The notes beneath the pieces are model-generated. The model had not been told where the DNA came from. It ran no database searches and worked only from the letters and a program-made list of their open reading frames with translations. Below are positions 1 through 8,298 of a stretch of DNA of 64,000 bases, piece by piece; position 1 is the stretch's first letter; the number at the start of each line of letters is the position of its first letter. This DNA comes from Herbidospora galbida (GTDB lineage: Bacteria; Actinomycetota; Actinomycetes; Streptosporangiales; Streptosporangiaceae). The stretch covers positions 62,001 to 126,000 of the forward strand of contig NZ_SZQA01000022.1 in the NCBI RefSeq assembly GCF_005233835.1. The letters are read 5' to 3'. A program made the position numbers and the translations under genes.

Positions 1-1
1 G

Positions 2-880
2 CGGCGGATGCTGACGCCCGAGTTCACGATGCGGCGGATCCGCCGCCTGGAGCCGAGGGTGACCGAGATCGTGAACGACCATCTCGACGCGATGGAGGCC
101 AAGGGGTCGCCGGCCGACCTGGTCACCGACTTCGCCATGCCGGTTCCCTCGCTGGTCATCTGCGAACTGCTGGGCGTGCCCTACCAGGACCGGGCGGCCT
201 TCCAGGAACGTACCGCCACGATGATGGACATCGCCTGCCCGCCCGAGAAGCGGCTCAGCGCGCAGCGGGAGGCCCGCGACTACATGGCCGACCTGGTCGC
301 GCGGCACACCGCGACGCCCGGCGACGACCTGCTCGGGATGCTCATCCGGGAGCACGACCTGGAGATCGACGAGCTCATCGGGATCGGCGGGCTGCTGCTG
401 ATCGCCGGGCACGAGACGACCACGAACATGCTGGGCCTGGGCACCCTCGCCCTGCTGCGCAACCCCGGCCAGCTGGCGAAGCTGCCCGGCGACGTCGACG
501 GCGCCGTCGAGGAGCTGCTGCGTTACCTCAGCATCCTGCACGCCGGGGTCACCAAGGTCGCCACCCGCGACGTCGAGCTGTCGGGCACGAAGATCCGCGA
601 AGGCGAGGTCGTGATCGTCTCGCTCCCGGCCGCCAACCGCGACCCCGCCTTCGCCGCCGACCCCGACCGGCTCGACATCGGCCGGGAGAACCACGCGCAC
701 GTCGCCTTCGGCTACGGCGCCCACCACTGCCTCGGGGCGCCGCTGGCGCGCATGGAGATGCGCATCGCCTTCCCCGCGCTGTTCGCCCGGTTCCCCGGCC
801 TGCGCGAGACCGAACCGGCCGCGCGGTTCCGCTCCCATCACTTCGTGTACGGGCTCTCGACGCTTCCCGTCGCCTGGTAG
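2..880 (+). CDS. Cytochrome P450, 5'-truncated by window edge
   Basis: This is the C-terminal three quarters of a bacterial class I cytochrome P450, a haem monooxygenase that takes electrons from ferredoxin. The reading frame is open to the first base, and its first residues (RRMLTPEFT) match the C-helix region of actinobacterial P450s. About 100 residues are therefore missing upstream. Visible motifs are the oxygen-binding I-helix (IAGHETTTNM), the K-helix ExxR (EELLRYL) and the haem loop FGYGAHHCLGAPLAR with its Cys ligand. The substrate cannot be told from sequence. No ferredoxin gene follows; the next gene is convergent and unrelated in function. Confidence 0.95.
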   Translation, partial: RRMLTPEFTMRRIRRLEPRVTEIVNDHLDAMEAKGSPADLVTDFAMPVPSLVICELLGVPYQDRAAFQERTATMMDIACPPEKRLSAQREARDYMADLVARHTATPGDDLLGMLIREHDLEIDELIGIGGLLLIAGHETTTNMLGLGTLALLRNPGQLAKLPGDVDGAVEELLRYLSILHAGVTKVATRDVELSGTKIREGEVVIVSLPAANRDPAFAADPDRLDIGRENHAHVAFGYGAHHCLGAPLARMEMRIAFPALFARFPGLRETEPAARFRSHHFVYGLSTLPVAW

Positions 881-903
881 GCGGCGCCGAGAGCCCGAAA
901 CTT

Positions 904-1881
904 TCAGCCCACCCGGCAGGACACCGTCGGCCAGGTGCTGTTGCCGTTGCGCATGATTGTCACGCCCCAGTTGTTGCCGCTTCCGTTGGGCCGGGCCGTG
1001 AGGGTTTGCGCGTTCGGGTAGGACGCGGAGATGTTCCACGTCGAGCTGATCTTCGCGGGCGACGGTACGTTCATCGTCACCGTCCAGTTGCTCGAACCGC
1101 TCACCGAGACGTTCAGGTTGTAGCGGTCGGTCCACGACTGGCCCGCCGACAGGCTGGCCGTGCACGAGCCCCCGCCACCCGTCGGGGTGGGCGTGGGGGT
1201 GGGGTTCGGGCTCGGGTTCCCGCCGGTCGGGGCCACCGCGCGGCCGGTGCTGGGCGAGATCATGCCGGCGCACAGGTTGCGGCTCGCCAGGTTCTGGGCG
1301 ATCTGCGGGACGGCGGCCACGGTGGTGGCGTACTGGTCGTGCATGAGGATGACCTGGCCGTTCTGCAGGCGGCCGGCCGCCTGGACGATGGCCGAGGTGC
1401 TGGCGCCGTTCCAGTCCTGGGAGTCGACGTCCCACAGCACCTCGGTCAGGCCGAGCTGCTGCGCGATCGAGCGCACGGTTCCGTTGGTCTCGCCGTAGGG
1501 CGGGCGGAACAGGCGCGGGGCGGTGCCGGTCGCCGACTGGATGGCGCTCTGGGTGCGGGAGAGTTCCGACTGGATCTGCGAGCTGCTCATCTGGGTCAGG
1601 TGCGGATGAGTGTAGCTGTGGTTCGCGACCCACATACCGGCGCTGACCTGGGCGCGGACCAGCGCGGGGTTGGCGGCGGCGTTCTGGCCGGTGTTGAACA
1701 TCGTGGCCCGCAGACCGGCGTTGCGCAGCGCGTTCAGCAGGGTGTTGGTGTTCCCTCCCGGACCGTCGTCGTAGGTCAGGCCGACGTAGCCGGCGCTGCA
1801 GTCGGCGGCCTTCGCCGGGACGGAGACGAGCGCTCCGGCCAGGGCGACGGCCGCGGCGAGCATGATCGTTTTCAGACGCAT
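904..1881 (-). CDS. Secreted CE4 polysaccharide deacetylase with CBM2 (probable acetylxylan esterase)
   Basis: This 325-residue secreted NodB-fold deacetylase probably removes acetyl groups from xylan or chitin outside the cell. All five CE4 motifs are present: [14 protein letters not shown] (metal His pair), RPPYG, DVDSQDW and LMHD. A Sec signal peptide ends near AKA (about residue 25). The catalytic domain is followed by a Pro-Thr-Gly linker and a C-terminal family 2 carbohydrate-binding module with flanking Cys residues and conserved Trp. The ATG at 1881 is chosen over an in-frame GTG at 1902 because a GGAGGT site lies about 6 nt upstream. The CBM2 and the divergent arabinofuranosidase favour acetylxylan esterase over chitin deacetylase, but this is inference. 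Confidence 0.93.
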   Translation of the reverse strand: MRLKTIMLAAAVALAGALVSVPAKAADCSAGYVGLTYDDGPGGNTNTLLNALRNAGLRATMFNTGQNAAANPALVRAQVSAGMWVANHSYTHPHLTQMSSSQIQSELSRTQSAIQSATGTAPRLFRPPYGETNGTVRSIAQQLGLTEVLWDVDSQDWNGASTSAIVQAAGRLQNGQVILMHDQYATTVAAVPQIAQNLASRNLCAGMISPSTGRAVAPTGGNPSPNPTPTPTPTGGGGSCTASLSAGQSWTDRYNLNVSVSGSSNWTVTMNVPSPAKISSTWNISASYPNAQTLTARPNGSGNNWGVTIMRNGNSTWPTVSCRVG

Positions 1882-1922
1882 CGCGGAACCTCCGGGTGGC
1901 ACACAGGTGGCGGTTGGAGGTA

Positions 1923-1936
1923 GGGGAGCGCTACCC
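1923..1936. promoter_or_regulatory. CebR-like operator
   Basis: GGGGAGCGCTACCC matches 11 of 14 positions of the CebR box TGGGAGCGCTCCCA (consensus from memory) and is palindromic except for one pair. It lies just downstream of the likely start point of the deacetylase promoter (-35 TTGACA at 1974-1969, -10 CAAAAT at 1949-1944 on the minus strand). That is a standard position for a LacI-family repressor of cellulose or xylan utilisation genes. Confidence 0.55.
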
Positions 1937-1982
1937 GAAGCACATTTTGAGAACGTGTGTCGAAAATTGTCAATGAGTAACA

Positions 1983-1991
1983 GAAAGTTTC
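1983..1991. promoter_or_regulatory. GAAA-G-TTTC palindrome, xylanase-type box
   Basis: GAAAGTTTC is a perfect palindrome around one base. It lies directly upstream of a plus-strand -35 (TTGACG, 1997-2002), which is followed after 18 nt by CACGAT (2021-2026). The box resembles the GAAA-N-TTTC elements described upstream of actinomycete xylanase genes. Related sites occur before the ABC operon, its LacI gene and near the GH10 xylanase gene. Confidence 0.45.
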
Positions 1992-2087
1992 GGGGGTTGA
2001 CGCGGGCGGGCCGTCCGGCGCACGATCATCGTGCCTTCTGGTCAGGAGGAGGCTTCCCGTTCACCGCTCCCGAGCCAGGTGTTTGTG

Positions 2088-4100
2088 ATGCCGAAAATCC
2101 TCCTGCGGGCTGCGTCGGTGCTGCTGCTGACGCCGCTCCTCGCCCCCACCGCCGCCCATGCCGACCCGCCCGCGCCCGTTCCGGTGACCGTTCCGGTGAC
2201 CGTGAACGCCAGGGCGGGGCTCGCCGTCGTGCCCGAAACGGGTATCGGCGCCAACCACGCCATCTGGGACACCACCCTGGGCGCCGGCGACACGGCCGAC
2301 CTGCTCAAGGACGCCGGGGTGCAGCTCGTGCGCTACCCGGGCGGGTCCTACTCGGACATCTACCACTGGGAGACCCACACCGCTCCCGGCGGCTACGTCG
2401 CGCCCAACACCGACTTCGACACGTTCATGGCGGGAGCCCGGCGGACCGGCGCGGTGCCGATGATCACCGCCAACTACGGCACCGGCACCGCCGAGGAGGC
2501 CGCGGGCTGGGTCGAGTACGCCAACGTCACCAAGGGCTACGGCGTCAAGTACTGGGAGATCGGCAACGAGAACTACGGCAACGGCCGCTACGGCACCCCG
2601 TGGGAGGCCGACAACCGCGCCGACAAGAGCCCGGCCGAGTACGCCCGCCAGGTGGTCGCCTACGCCGACGCGATGAAGGCCGTCGACCCGACCATCAAGA
2701 TCGGCGCGGTGCTGACCACGCCGGGCGAGTGGCCCGACGCCATCACGGCCTCCGGTGACGCCGGGCCGTGGAACCAGGTCGTCCTCACCAACGCCGCCGC
2801 GAAGATCGACTTCGTCATCCTGCACTGGTATCCGGGCGCCACCAACCGGACCGACCGCATCGCCGACATGCTCCAGCTCGCCAAGGAGCAGGTCGCCCGG
2901 TACACCGGCCGCTCCGACATAGGCATCGCCATGACCGAGTTCAACACCGGCAGCAGCGCCAACGGCGCGACCACCCAGCCGGGCGCGGTCGCCGCCGCCG
3001 ACTCCTACGCCCAGCTGCTCGCGGGCGGGGTGTTCTCGGTCGACTGGTGGAACGTCCACAACGGCATCGGCGCGGTCAGCCAGGTCGCCGGCCACACCGA
3101 CTACGGCGACTTCGGCCTGCTGTCGAGCGCCGGCTGCACCAGCGACGGCACGGTCTGCGAACCGGCGTTCAACACGCCCTTCGCGCCCTACTTCGCGCTG
3201 CAGATGATGAGCAGGTTCGTCCGCCCCGGCGACCAGTTCGTGAAGGCGACGACCGGCGACCCGTCGGTGGTCGCGCACGCCGCCCGCCGCCCCAACGGCG
3301 ACCTGGCCGTCATGCTGCTGAACACCTCCCACGACACCGCCCACACGGTCAGCCTCGGCTACCAGGGCTTCACCCCGTCGGCCGCCGCCCCCACCGGCTG
3401 GCTGCACACCAACGGCGCGACCGCGCTGTCCACCACGCCGTCGACGACCCTCGCGCCGCTGTCGATGACCACCTTCGTGGTCAAGACGGCGTCGAACCCG
3501 GCGGGCCTCCCCGGACGCCCCGGCCAGCCGGTCGTCTCGGCCGTCACCGGCACCACCGCGACCGTCACGTGGCCCGCCGCCACGGCCGGATCGCGGCCGA
3601 TCAGCAAGTACGAGGTCCACAACCAGGCCGGCGGCCAGCTCGGCGAGACCCCCGGCACCACCCTGAACCTCACCAACCTGGTCCCGAACACGCGCTACGT
3701 CGTCAACGTGATCACCCGTGACGCGGGAGGCGGCACCTCCCGCCCGTCGGTCGCGCTGACCTTCACCACCGGCAACCCCGCCCCGGGCGGCTGCAAGGTG
3801 ACCTTCACCGACGCGTCGAACTGGGGCAACGGCTACGTCGGCTCGCTCGACATCACCAACCTGGGCGACCCGATCGACGGCTGGACCCTGACGTTCACCT
3901 GGCCGCGGACCTGGCAGACCCTCGGCAGCGGCTGGAACGGCACCTGGACCCAGACCGGCCAGACGGTGACGGTGACCAACGCCGACTTCAACAAGACCGT
4001 GGCCACCGGAGCCACCATCAACATCGGCTACGTGGGGAACTACTCCGGCCCCAACATCTATCCGACCGGCTTCAAGCTGAACGGCCGCGTCTGCGGCTGA
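2088..4100 (+). CDS. Secreted alpha-L-arabinofuranosidase-like GH-A hydrolase with Fn3 and CBM2
   Basis: This 670-residue secreted glycosidase should release arabinose side chains from arabinoxylan or arabinan. After a signal peptide ending near residue 25 comes a clan GH-A barrel of the GH51/arabinofuranosidase type. The acid/base is Glu161 (EIGNENYG) and the likely nucleophile is Glu284 (MTEFNTG). A short beta-sandwich, an Fn3 module (about 465-560) and a C-terminal CBM2 with terminal Cys (about 565-670) follow. The start is uncertain: an in-frame GTG lies at 2031, and the AGGAGGAGG at 2044-2052 is too far from the ATG at 2088. The ATG is chosen because it gives a clean signal peptide. Confidence 0.88.
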   Translation: MPKILLRAASVLLLTPLLAPTAAHADPPAPVPVTVPVTVNARAGLAVVPETGIGANHAIWDTTLGAGDTADLLKDAGVQLVRYPGGSYSDIYHWETHTAPGGYVAPNTDFDTFMAGARRTGAVPMITANYGTGTAEEAAGWVEYANVTKGYGVKYWEIGNENYGNGRYGTPWEADNRADKSPAEYARQVVAYADAMKAVDPTIKIGAVLTTPGEWPDAITASGDAGPWNQVVLTNAAAKIDFVILHWYPGATNRTDRIADMLQLAKEQVARYTGRSDIGIAMTEFNTGSSANGATTQPGAVAAADSYAQLLAGGVFSVDWWNVHNGIGAVSQVAGHTDYGDFGLLSSAGCTSDGTVCEPAFNTPFAPYFALQMMSRFVRPGDQFVKATTGDPSVVAHAARRPNGDLAVMLLNTSHDTAHTVSLGYQGFTPSAAAPTGWLHTNGATALSTTPSTTLAPLSMTTFVVKTASNPAGLPGRPGQPVVSAVTGTTATVTWPAATAGSRPISKYEVHNQAGGQLGETPGTTLNLTNLVPNTRYVVNVITRDAGGGTSRPSVALTFTTGNPAPGGCKVTFTDASNWGNGYVGSLDITNLGDPIDGWTLTFTWPRTWQTLGSGWNGTWTQTGQTVTVTNADFNKTVATGATINIGYVGNYSGPNIYPTGFKLNGRVCG

Positions 4101-4110
4101 CCCGCGCCGG

Positions 4111-4141
4111 CCGGGCCGCCCGGAGAACCCGGGCGGCCCGG
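4111..4141 (+). terminator. Strong hairpin terminator after arabinofuranosidase
   Basis: A perfect 13-bp GC stem (CCGGGCCGCCCGG paired with its complement) with a 5-nt loop begins 10 bp after the stop codon. No T-run follows, which is common for actinobacterial terminators. Confidence 0.75.
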
Positions 4142-4223
4142 TCCGGCCGCTGACGCGGAGCGTATCCGCGGCCCGATGAAATGTGGCGGGCATGGCGGCT
4201 GACGAGGAACGGATCACGGCTGA

Positions 4224-5057
4224 ATGAGGCGTCTGGTGGTGGTGCTGGCCCTGATGGCGAGCACGGGAAGCTCGGCCGAGTCCGACATCGTCTACCTGGT
4301 CAAGAACCGCGACCAGACGCTGACGGTCCGGGACACCGACGGCGACGCCGTCACCGGCGACATCCCGCTGCCGGTCGGGGACAGGGGCGTCCGCGTCGTC
4401 GCCGCGGACGACGGCTTCCACGTGGTCGCCGAGTCGGCGGACTGGCGGGAGGACCGCTACTTCCGCCTGCGCGCGCCCGACTACGCGCTGGAGCCGATCG
4501 ACGCCCGCGCCGCACACGGCCTGACGATCACCCGCGACGGGACCAAGGCCGCCTACATGACCGGCACCTACGAGGATCCCTCTCTCGTGCTCCGCGACCT
4601 GCGCACAGGCCGTGAGACGGCCACGAAGTCGACCCCCGTCTACCGGATGACCTGGACCCCCGACGGGAGCCGCCTGCTCCTGTCGATCTTCCCTCCCTGC
4701 GACGACACGTCCGACTGCCTCGGGCCGGAACAGCTCAAGTTCCACGACTCCGACCGCCTGCTTGGGTCGTTCGACTATCTGACCGCAGCCCCGGTGATCA
4801 CCGGCGGCCGGATTCTCGTCGCCCTCCCCGACGGAGTCATCGAGCACTACTCGACGACCGACGGCAGGCTCCTCGACCGGGTCAGGACTCCGTTCAGGAT
4901 CACGCAGCTCTCCGTCCGGGGTGACCGCCTGCTGATCGTCGTCGGGGGAAACCCGACGCGGCACGGCGGAGCCCGCCTCGTCACCGGGCCGCTGACCGGC
5001 GGCGAGTGGCGCGACCTCCCGTGGGACGCCGCCACCATGGAGACCGCCGCCTGGTGA
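4224..5057 (+). CDS. Secreted TolB/WD40-like beta-propeller protein, function unknown
   Basis: This 277-residue protein has a short hydrophobic N-terminal export signal (RRLVVVLALMAST). The rest consists of repeating beta-rich units of the kind found in TolB or WD40-like propellers, for example LTITRDGTKAAYM and MTWTPDGSRLLLS, each with a DG turn. Two Cys residues in one loop (PPCDDTSDC) could form a disulfide outside the cytoplasm. I do not recognise a specific family and no catalytic motif is visible. The gene stands alone between a terminator and the convergent shikimate dehydrogenase. Confidence 0.7.
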   Translation: MRRLVVVLALMASTGSSAESDIVYLVKNRDQTLTVRDTDGDAVTGDIPLPVGDRGVRVVAADDGFHVVAESADWREDRYFRLRAPDYALEPIDARAAHGLTITRDGTKAAYMTGTYEDPSLVLRDLRTGRETATKSTPVYRMTWTPDGSRLLLSIFPPCDDTSDCLGPEQLKFHDSDRLLGSFDYLTAAPVITGGRILVALPDGVIEHYSTTDGRLLDRVRTPFRITQLSVRGDRLLIVVGGNPTRHGGARLVTGPLTGGEWRDLPWDAATMETAAW

Positions 5058-5067
5058 CCGGGGGTGC

Positions 5068-5901
5068 TCAGATCAGTTCGGTGAGGTGGGCGAACATCCG
5101 GTCCACGTCCGGTTCCACCCCCGTGAACAGCCGGAACGACCCGGCCGCCTGAAAGACGACCATTCCGCTCCCGTCGAGGGTGCGGCAGCCGAGCCGCCGG
5201 GCGTGCTTGAGCAGGTCGGTCTCCAGCGGCCGGTAGACCACGTCGGCCACCCACAGGCCGGCGTGCAGCAGGCCCGGGTCGAGGGGCGTGCCGGGGTGGG
5301 CGGCCATTCCGATCGGGGTGACGTTGACCAGGCCGTCGGCGTCGGCCAGGAGGGCGGGCAGGTCGGCGGGGGCGGCCGCGCGCAACCGGTGGCCGGCGAG
5401 GTCCGGCGGGTTGAGGCGGGCGGCCAGTTCCGTCGATCGGGTGGGGTCGACGTCGACCACGGTCACCCGCTCGGCCCCCAGCGTCAGCAGGGCGTGCGCG
5501 ACGGCCGCGCCCGCGCCGCCCGCGCCCAGCTGGACCACGTGCCGGGTGGCCGCGCCGGGCAGGCCGCGCCGGAACGACTCGGCGAAGCCCGTCCAGTCGG
5601 TGTTATGGCCGGTCGCCCGGCCGTCGCGGAGGACCACGGTGTTCACCGCGCCGAGTCTGGCCGCGTCGGGTGACAGGGCGTCGAGGTGGTCGATCACGGT
5701 CTGCTTGACGGGGTGGGTGACGTTGAGGCCGTCGTACAGGGAGAGTCGGGCGGCCCGGATCAGGTCGCCGATGGGCTCGGTGAACTCGATGCGGCGGTAG
5801 AGGTAGCGGAGGCCGTGGTGGTCGGCTTCGCGTTCGTGGAGGGCGGGGCTGAGGGAGGGGCCGATGCCTGCGCCGATCAGCCCGATCAGGTAGGACGTCA
5901 T
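5068..5901 (-). CDS. aroE: Shikimate/quinate dehydrogenase
   Basis: This 277-residue enzyme interconverts shikimate (or quinate) and the 3-dehydro compound with NAD(P). The N-terminal substrate domain has SLSPALHE and NVTHPVKQ (catalytic Lys) and the HNTDWTGF Asp. The Rossmann domain has QLGAGGAGAAVA. The ATG at 5901 is preferred over GTG 5904 because AGGAGG lies 6 nt upstream. The gene follows a TetR gene and a dehydroshikimate dehydratase gene and has its own AACT-N4-AGTT operator, so a catabolic role (shikimate to 3-dehydroshikimate) is more likely than the biosynthetic one. I infer this from context; the name aroE reflects the family only. Confidence 0.9.
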   Translation of the reverse strand: MTSYLIGLIGAGIGPSLSPALHEREADHHGLRYLYRRIEFTEPIGDLIRAARLSLYDGLNVTHPVKQTVIDHLDALSPDAARLGAVNTVVLRDGRATGHNTDWTGFAESFRRGLPGAATRHVVQLGAGGAGAAVAHALLTLGAERVTVVDVDPTRSTELAARLNPPDLAGHRLRAAAPADLPALLADADGLVNVTPIGMAAHPGTPLDPGLLHAGLWVADVVYRPLETDLLKHARRLGCRTLDGSGMVVFQAAGSFRLFTGVEPDVDRMFAHLTELI

Positions 5902-5913
5902 CACGGTCCTCCT

Positions 5914-5933
5914 ATGTACGAACTAGTGAGTTA
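5914..5933. promoter_or_regulatory. Operator copy 1 (AACT-N4-AGTT), shikimate dehydrogenase promoter
   Basis: The 20-mer ATGTACGAACTAGTGAGTTA contains the half-sites AACT and AGTT (5921-5932). It is repeated exactly at 8194-8213. On the minus strand it also supplies a -10-like TACAT, so operator and promoter are interleaved. It lies in the gap between the TetR stop codon and the dehydrogenase start, which suggests independent regulated transcription of the dehydrogenase. Confidence 0.8.
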
Positions 5934-5934
5934 C

Positions 5935-6576
5935 TTATACACCAGCACCCTTGAGATAGGCCACGACCATTTCGCCGACCATGGTCCGCAGCCGTTCGCG
6001 GTGTTCCGGGGCGGTCATGTCGCGCCCGAAGAGGGCGCCGAAGGTGTGCTGGTTGGCGACCCGGAAGAAGCAGAACGAGCTGATCATCATGTGGACGTCG
6101 ATCGCGTCGGCCTCGGTGGTGAAGTCGCCGCTCGCATGGCCCGCCGCGAGGATGCGCGAGATCAGGTCGAGCACCGGGGCGCCCAGGTTGGCCAGCGCCT
6201 CGGACTTGCGGATGTGCTCGGCCCGGTGGACGTTCTCGATCGCCACCAGCGCGATGAAGTCGCGGTGGGCGTCGTGGTGGTCGAAGGTGAGCTGGGCGAG
6301 GGTGCGGATCGCCTCGACCGGATCGAGGTGGTCGACGTCGACCGTCTTCTCGACCGCCCTGACCTCGGCGTAGGCCTTCTCCAGCGCGGCGATGTAGAGC
6401 TGCTCCTTGCCGCCGAAGTAGTAGTAGATCATCCGTTTGGTGGTGCTGGTCAGGTCGGCGATCTCGTCGACCCGCGCGCCGGCGTAGCCGCTGCGGGCGA
6501 ACTCGGCCATCGCCACGTCGAGGATCTCGGCGCGCGTGCGGTCGGCGTCGCGCTGGCGGTCCCCGGGGATGGACAT
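5935..6576 (-). CDS. TetR-family regulator of the shikimate cluster
   Basis: This is a 213-residue TetR/AcrR repressor. The N-terminal helix-turn-helix (about residues 15-60) contains the typical FARSGYAGARVDEIA and the recognition-helix stretch TKRMIYYYFGGKEQLY. The C-terminal ligand domain is not assigned to a known inducer. GGAG lies 5 nt before the ATG. It sits between the dehydratase and the dehydrogenase on the same strand and is the only regulator in the cluster. It is therefore the likely reader of the three AACT-N4-AGTT sites, with a shikimate-pathway metabolite as probable inducer (inference). Confidence 0.9.
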   Translation of the reverse strand: MSIPGDRQRDADRTRAEILDVAMAEFARSGYAGARVDEIADLTSTTKRMIYYYFGGKEQLYIAALEKAYAEVRAVEKTVDVDHLDPVEAIRTLAQLTFDHHDAHRDFIALVAIENVHRAEHIRKSEALANLGAPVLDLISRILAAGHASGDFTTEADAIDVHMMISSFCFFRVANQHTFGALFGRDMTAPEHRERLRTMVGEMVVAYLKGAGV

Positions 6577-6600
6577 TCGGCTCCATGAGGTGGGCGGGAT

Positions 6601-8178
6601 CTACTCGGGCCTCATTTTATGGCCGTGCTGCGCCGCCAGCCTGACAGGTGTGTTCGCCGCTCCATAGCCGGAATATCCGCCGATGCGCTGCACCACCTCG
6701 AAGAAGACCCGCCCGATCGTGGCCGTGTAGAGGTGCAGGAACTCGCCGTCGTCCGCGCGGTCGTACAGGACGCCGGTGCCGCGCAGGTCGGGGGCTCCTG
6801 GGAAGCGGGCGTCGAGGTCGTCGTAGTAGTTGCCGGGGATGCGCAGCGGCGGCTCGCCGGCCGCCGTGAGCCGCCGGGCCATGTCGACCACGTCGTCGCA
6901 GGCGACGGCGACGTGCTGCCACGGGACGCTGGAGGGCGTGTCGGCCATGTTGAGCGCCACCATCACCCTGCCGCCGGCGCCGGTCATGGCCCGGCTGCGC
7001 ACCAGCCCGTAGGGATCGGGCAGCTCCAGGCTCTCGTGCGGACGCAGCCCCAGCACGCACCGGCACCACAGCGACGCCTCGGCGAAGGGGGCGGTCAGCG
7101 CCACGTGGTCGATGGTGGAGTCGCCCGGTCCGGCCGGGCAGAAGACGACGCGGGTTCCGTCGGGAACGTGGGCCGGGGCCGACAGGGCCGCCACGTGCGC
7201 GTCGGCCGCCAAGGGATCGGGCGTGGCGATGCCGACCGCGCGCAGTTCCGCCGCGTCGCCGCCCTCGACGAGCCGGGCCCGGTCGAAGCCGAGCACCTCG
7301 ACCAGGCGGCGCAGCCGGTCGCCGTCGGGACCGGTGGCGAGTTCGACATAGGCGAAATCGGTCAGCTCGGGCGCGGTGCCGTCCTCCAGGAAGCGCAGCG
7401 AGAGCATGGCGTCGGCGGCCGTCCGCACCGGATCGGAGCGCCGGAAGACGTCGTTGAACACCTCCAGCGAGAGGGGCCCGCGATATCCGGCGTTCCGTAC
7501 GTGCTGCGTGAACCCCGCCAGGTCGAAGTCGCCCTGTCCGGGGAAGCAGCGGTAGTGCCGCGACCACTGGAGGGTGTCCATGGTCAGCCGGGGCGCGTCC
7601 GCGAGCTGGAGGAAGAAGATCTTCTCGCCGGGGATGGCCTCGATGCCGCCCGGATCGGTGCCCTTCGACAGGATGTGGAAGCTGTCGAGGCACACCCCGA
7701 GCGCCGGATGTCCGGCCATCCGGACGATCCGCCACGACCGCAGGTAGTCGTCGACGTGACGGCCCCAGGCCAGCGCCTCGTAGGCGATCCGGATGCCGTG
7801 TTCGGCGGCCCGCTCGGCCAGCACGCGCAGCTGCTCGGCCGCCAGGGCGTCGTCGTCGATCGCCTGCGGCGACACGTTCGAGCAGACCAGCAGCAGGTCG
7901 GCGCCGAGCCGGTTCATCAGCCGGAACTTGTGCTCGGCCCGCCGCAGGTTGGCGGCGAGCCGGTCGGCGGGCACCGCCTCGAAGTCGCGGAACGGCTGGT
8001 AGAGCTCGACGCGCAGACCCAGGTCGGCGGCCATGCGGCGGATGTCCTCAGGGGAGAGCGGGCAGGCCACGAGGTCGTTCTCGAACAGCTCGAACCCGTC
8101 GAACCCGGCCGCCGCGATGGCCGTCAGCTTCTCCGGCAGCGTTCCGCTCACGGAGACGGTCGCGATCGACTTCCGCAT
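6601..8178 (-). CDS. 3-dehydroshikimate dehydratase (TIM barrel fused to HPPD-like VOC domain)
   Basis: This 525-residue two-domain protein probably converts 3-dehydroshikimate to protocatechuate. Residues about 1-265 form an AP-endonuclease-2/sugar-isomerase TIM barrel with metal ligands in stretches such as CLDSFHILS and LSLEVFND. Residues about 270-525 are a vicinal-oxygen-chelate half resembling 4-hydroxyphenylpyruvate dioxygenase, with WQHVAVACDD and a C-terminal FFEVVQRIGGYSGYG. This architecture matches the QuiC-type fused dehydratases of pseudomonads. Location beside a shikimate dehydrogenase and a shikimate-type importer supports the call. What the VOC half does chemically cannot be told here. 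Confidence 0.85.
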   Translation of the reverse strand: MRKSIATVSVSGTLPEKLTAIAAAGFDGFELFENDLVACPLSPEDIRRMAADLGLRVELYQPFRDFEAVPADRLAANLRRAEHKFRLMNRLGADLLLVCSNVSPQAIDDDALAAEQLRVLAERAAEHGIRIAYEALAWGRHVDDYLRSWRIVRMAGHPALGVCLDSFHILSKGTDPGGIEAIPGEKIFFLQLADAPRLTMDTLQWSRHYRCFPGQGDFDLAGFTQHVRNAGYRGPLSLEVFNDVFRRSDPVRTAADAMLSLRFLEDGTAPELTDFAYVELATGPDGDRLRRLVEVLGFDRARLVEGGDAAELRAVGIATPDPLAADAHVAALSAPAHVPDGTRVVFCPAGPGDSTIDHVALTAPFAEASLWCRCVLGLRPHESLELPDPYGLVRSRAMTGAGGRVMVALNMADTPSSVPWQHVAVACDDVVDMARRLTAAGEPPLRIPGNYYDDLDARFPGAPDLRGTGVLYDRADDGEFLHLYTATIGRVFFEVVQRIGGYSGYGAANTPVRLAAQHGHKMRPE

Positions 8179-8193
8179 GGGCCCTCACAGATA

Positions 8194-8213
8194 ATGTACG
8201 AACTAGTGAGTTA
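8194..8213. promoter_or_regulatory. Operator copy 2 (AACT-N4-AGTT), dehydratase promoter
   Basis: This is an exact copy of the 20-mer at 5914-5933, with half-sites at 8201-8212. On the minus strand TACATT (8198-8193) makes a good -10, so a repressor bound at AACTCACTAGTT would block RNA polymerase. The dehydratase start codon is at 8178. Confidence 0.8.
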
Positions 8214-8274
8214 TTTGATTCCATCATCTTGACACGCCGATGGTGCGAACGCAGCATTGCGGCCACACGTTATG

Positions 8275-8286
8275 AACTATCCAGTT
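8275..8286. promoter_or_regulatory. Operator copy 3 (AACT-N4-AGTT), importer promoter
   Basis: AACTATCCAGTT keeps both half-sites of the cluster operator with a different spacer. It lies 12 nt before the importer ATG and about 12 nt after the expected start point of a promoter with -35 TTGACA (8229-8234) and a weak -10 CAGCAT (8252-8257). Confidence 0.65.
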
Positions 8287-8298
8287 AGGACAAGCTTC

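Noticed and set aside
1184-1230. Short GT-rich repeat resembling a tandem repeat or recombination site
   Set aside because: It encodes the Pro-Thr linker between the CE4 domain and CBM2; codon repetition explains it.
2061-4964. A 967-codon open frame on the minus strand opposite the arabinofuranosidase
   Set aside because: It is an antisense shadow caused by GC-rich third positions; the composition is Arg/Gly/Val-rich without any domain, while the plus strand has a clear signal peptide, catalytic Glu residues and CBM2.
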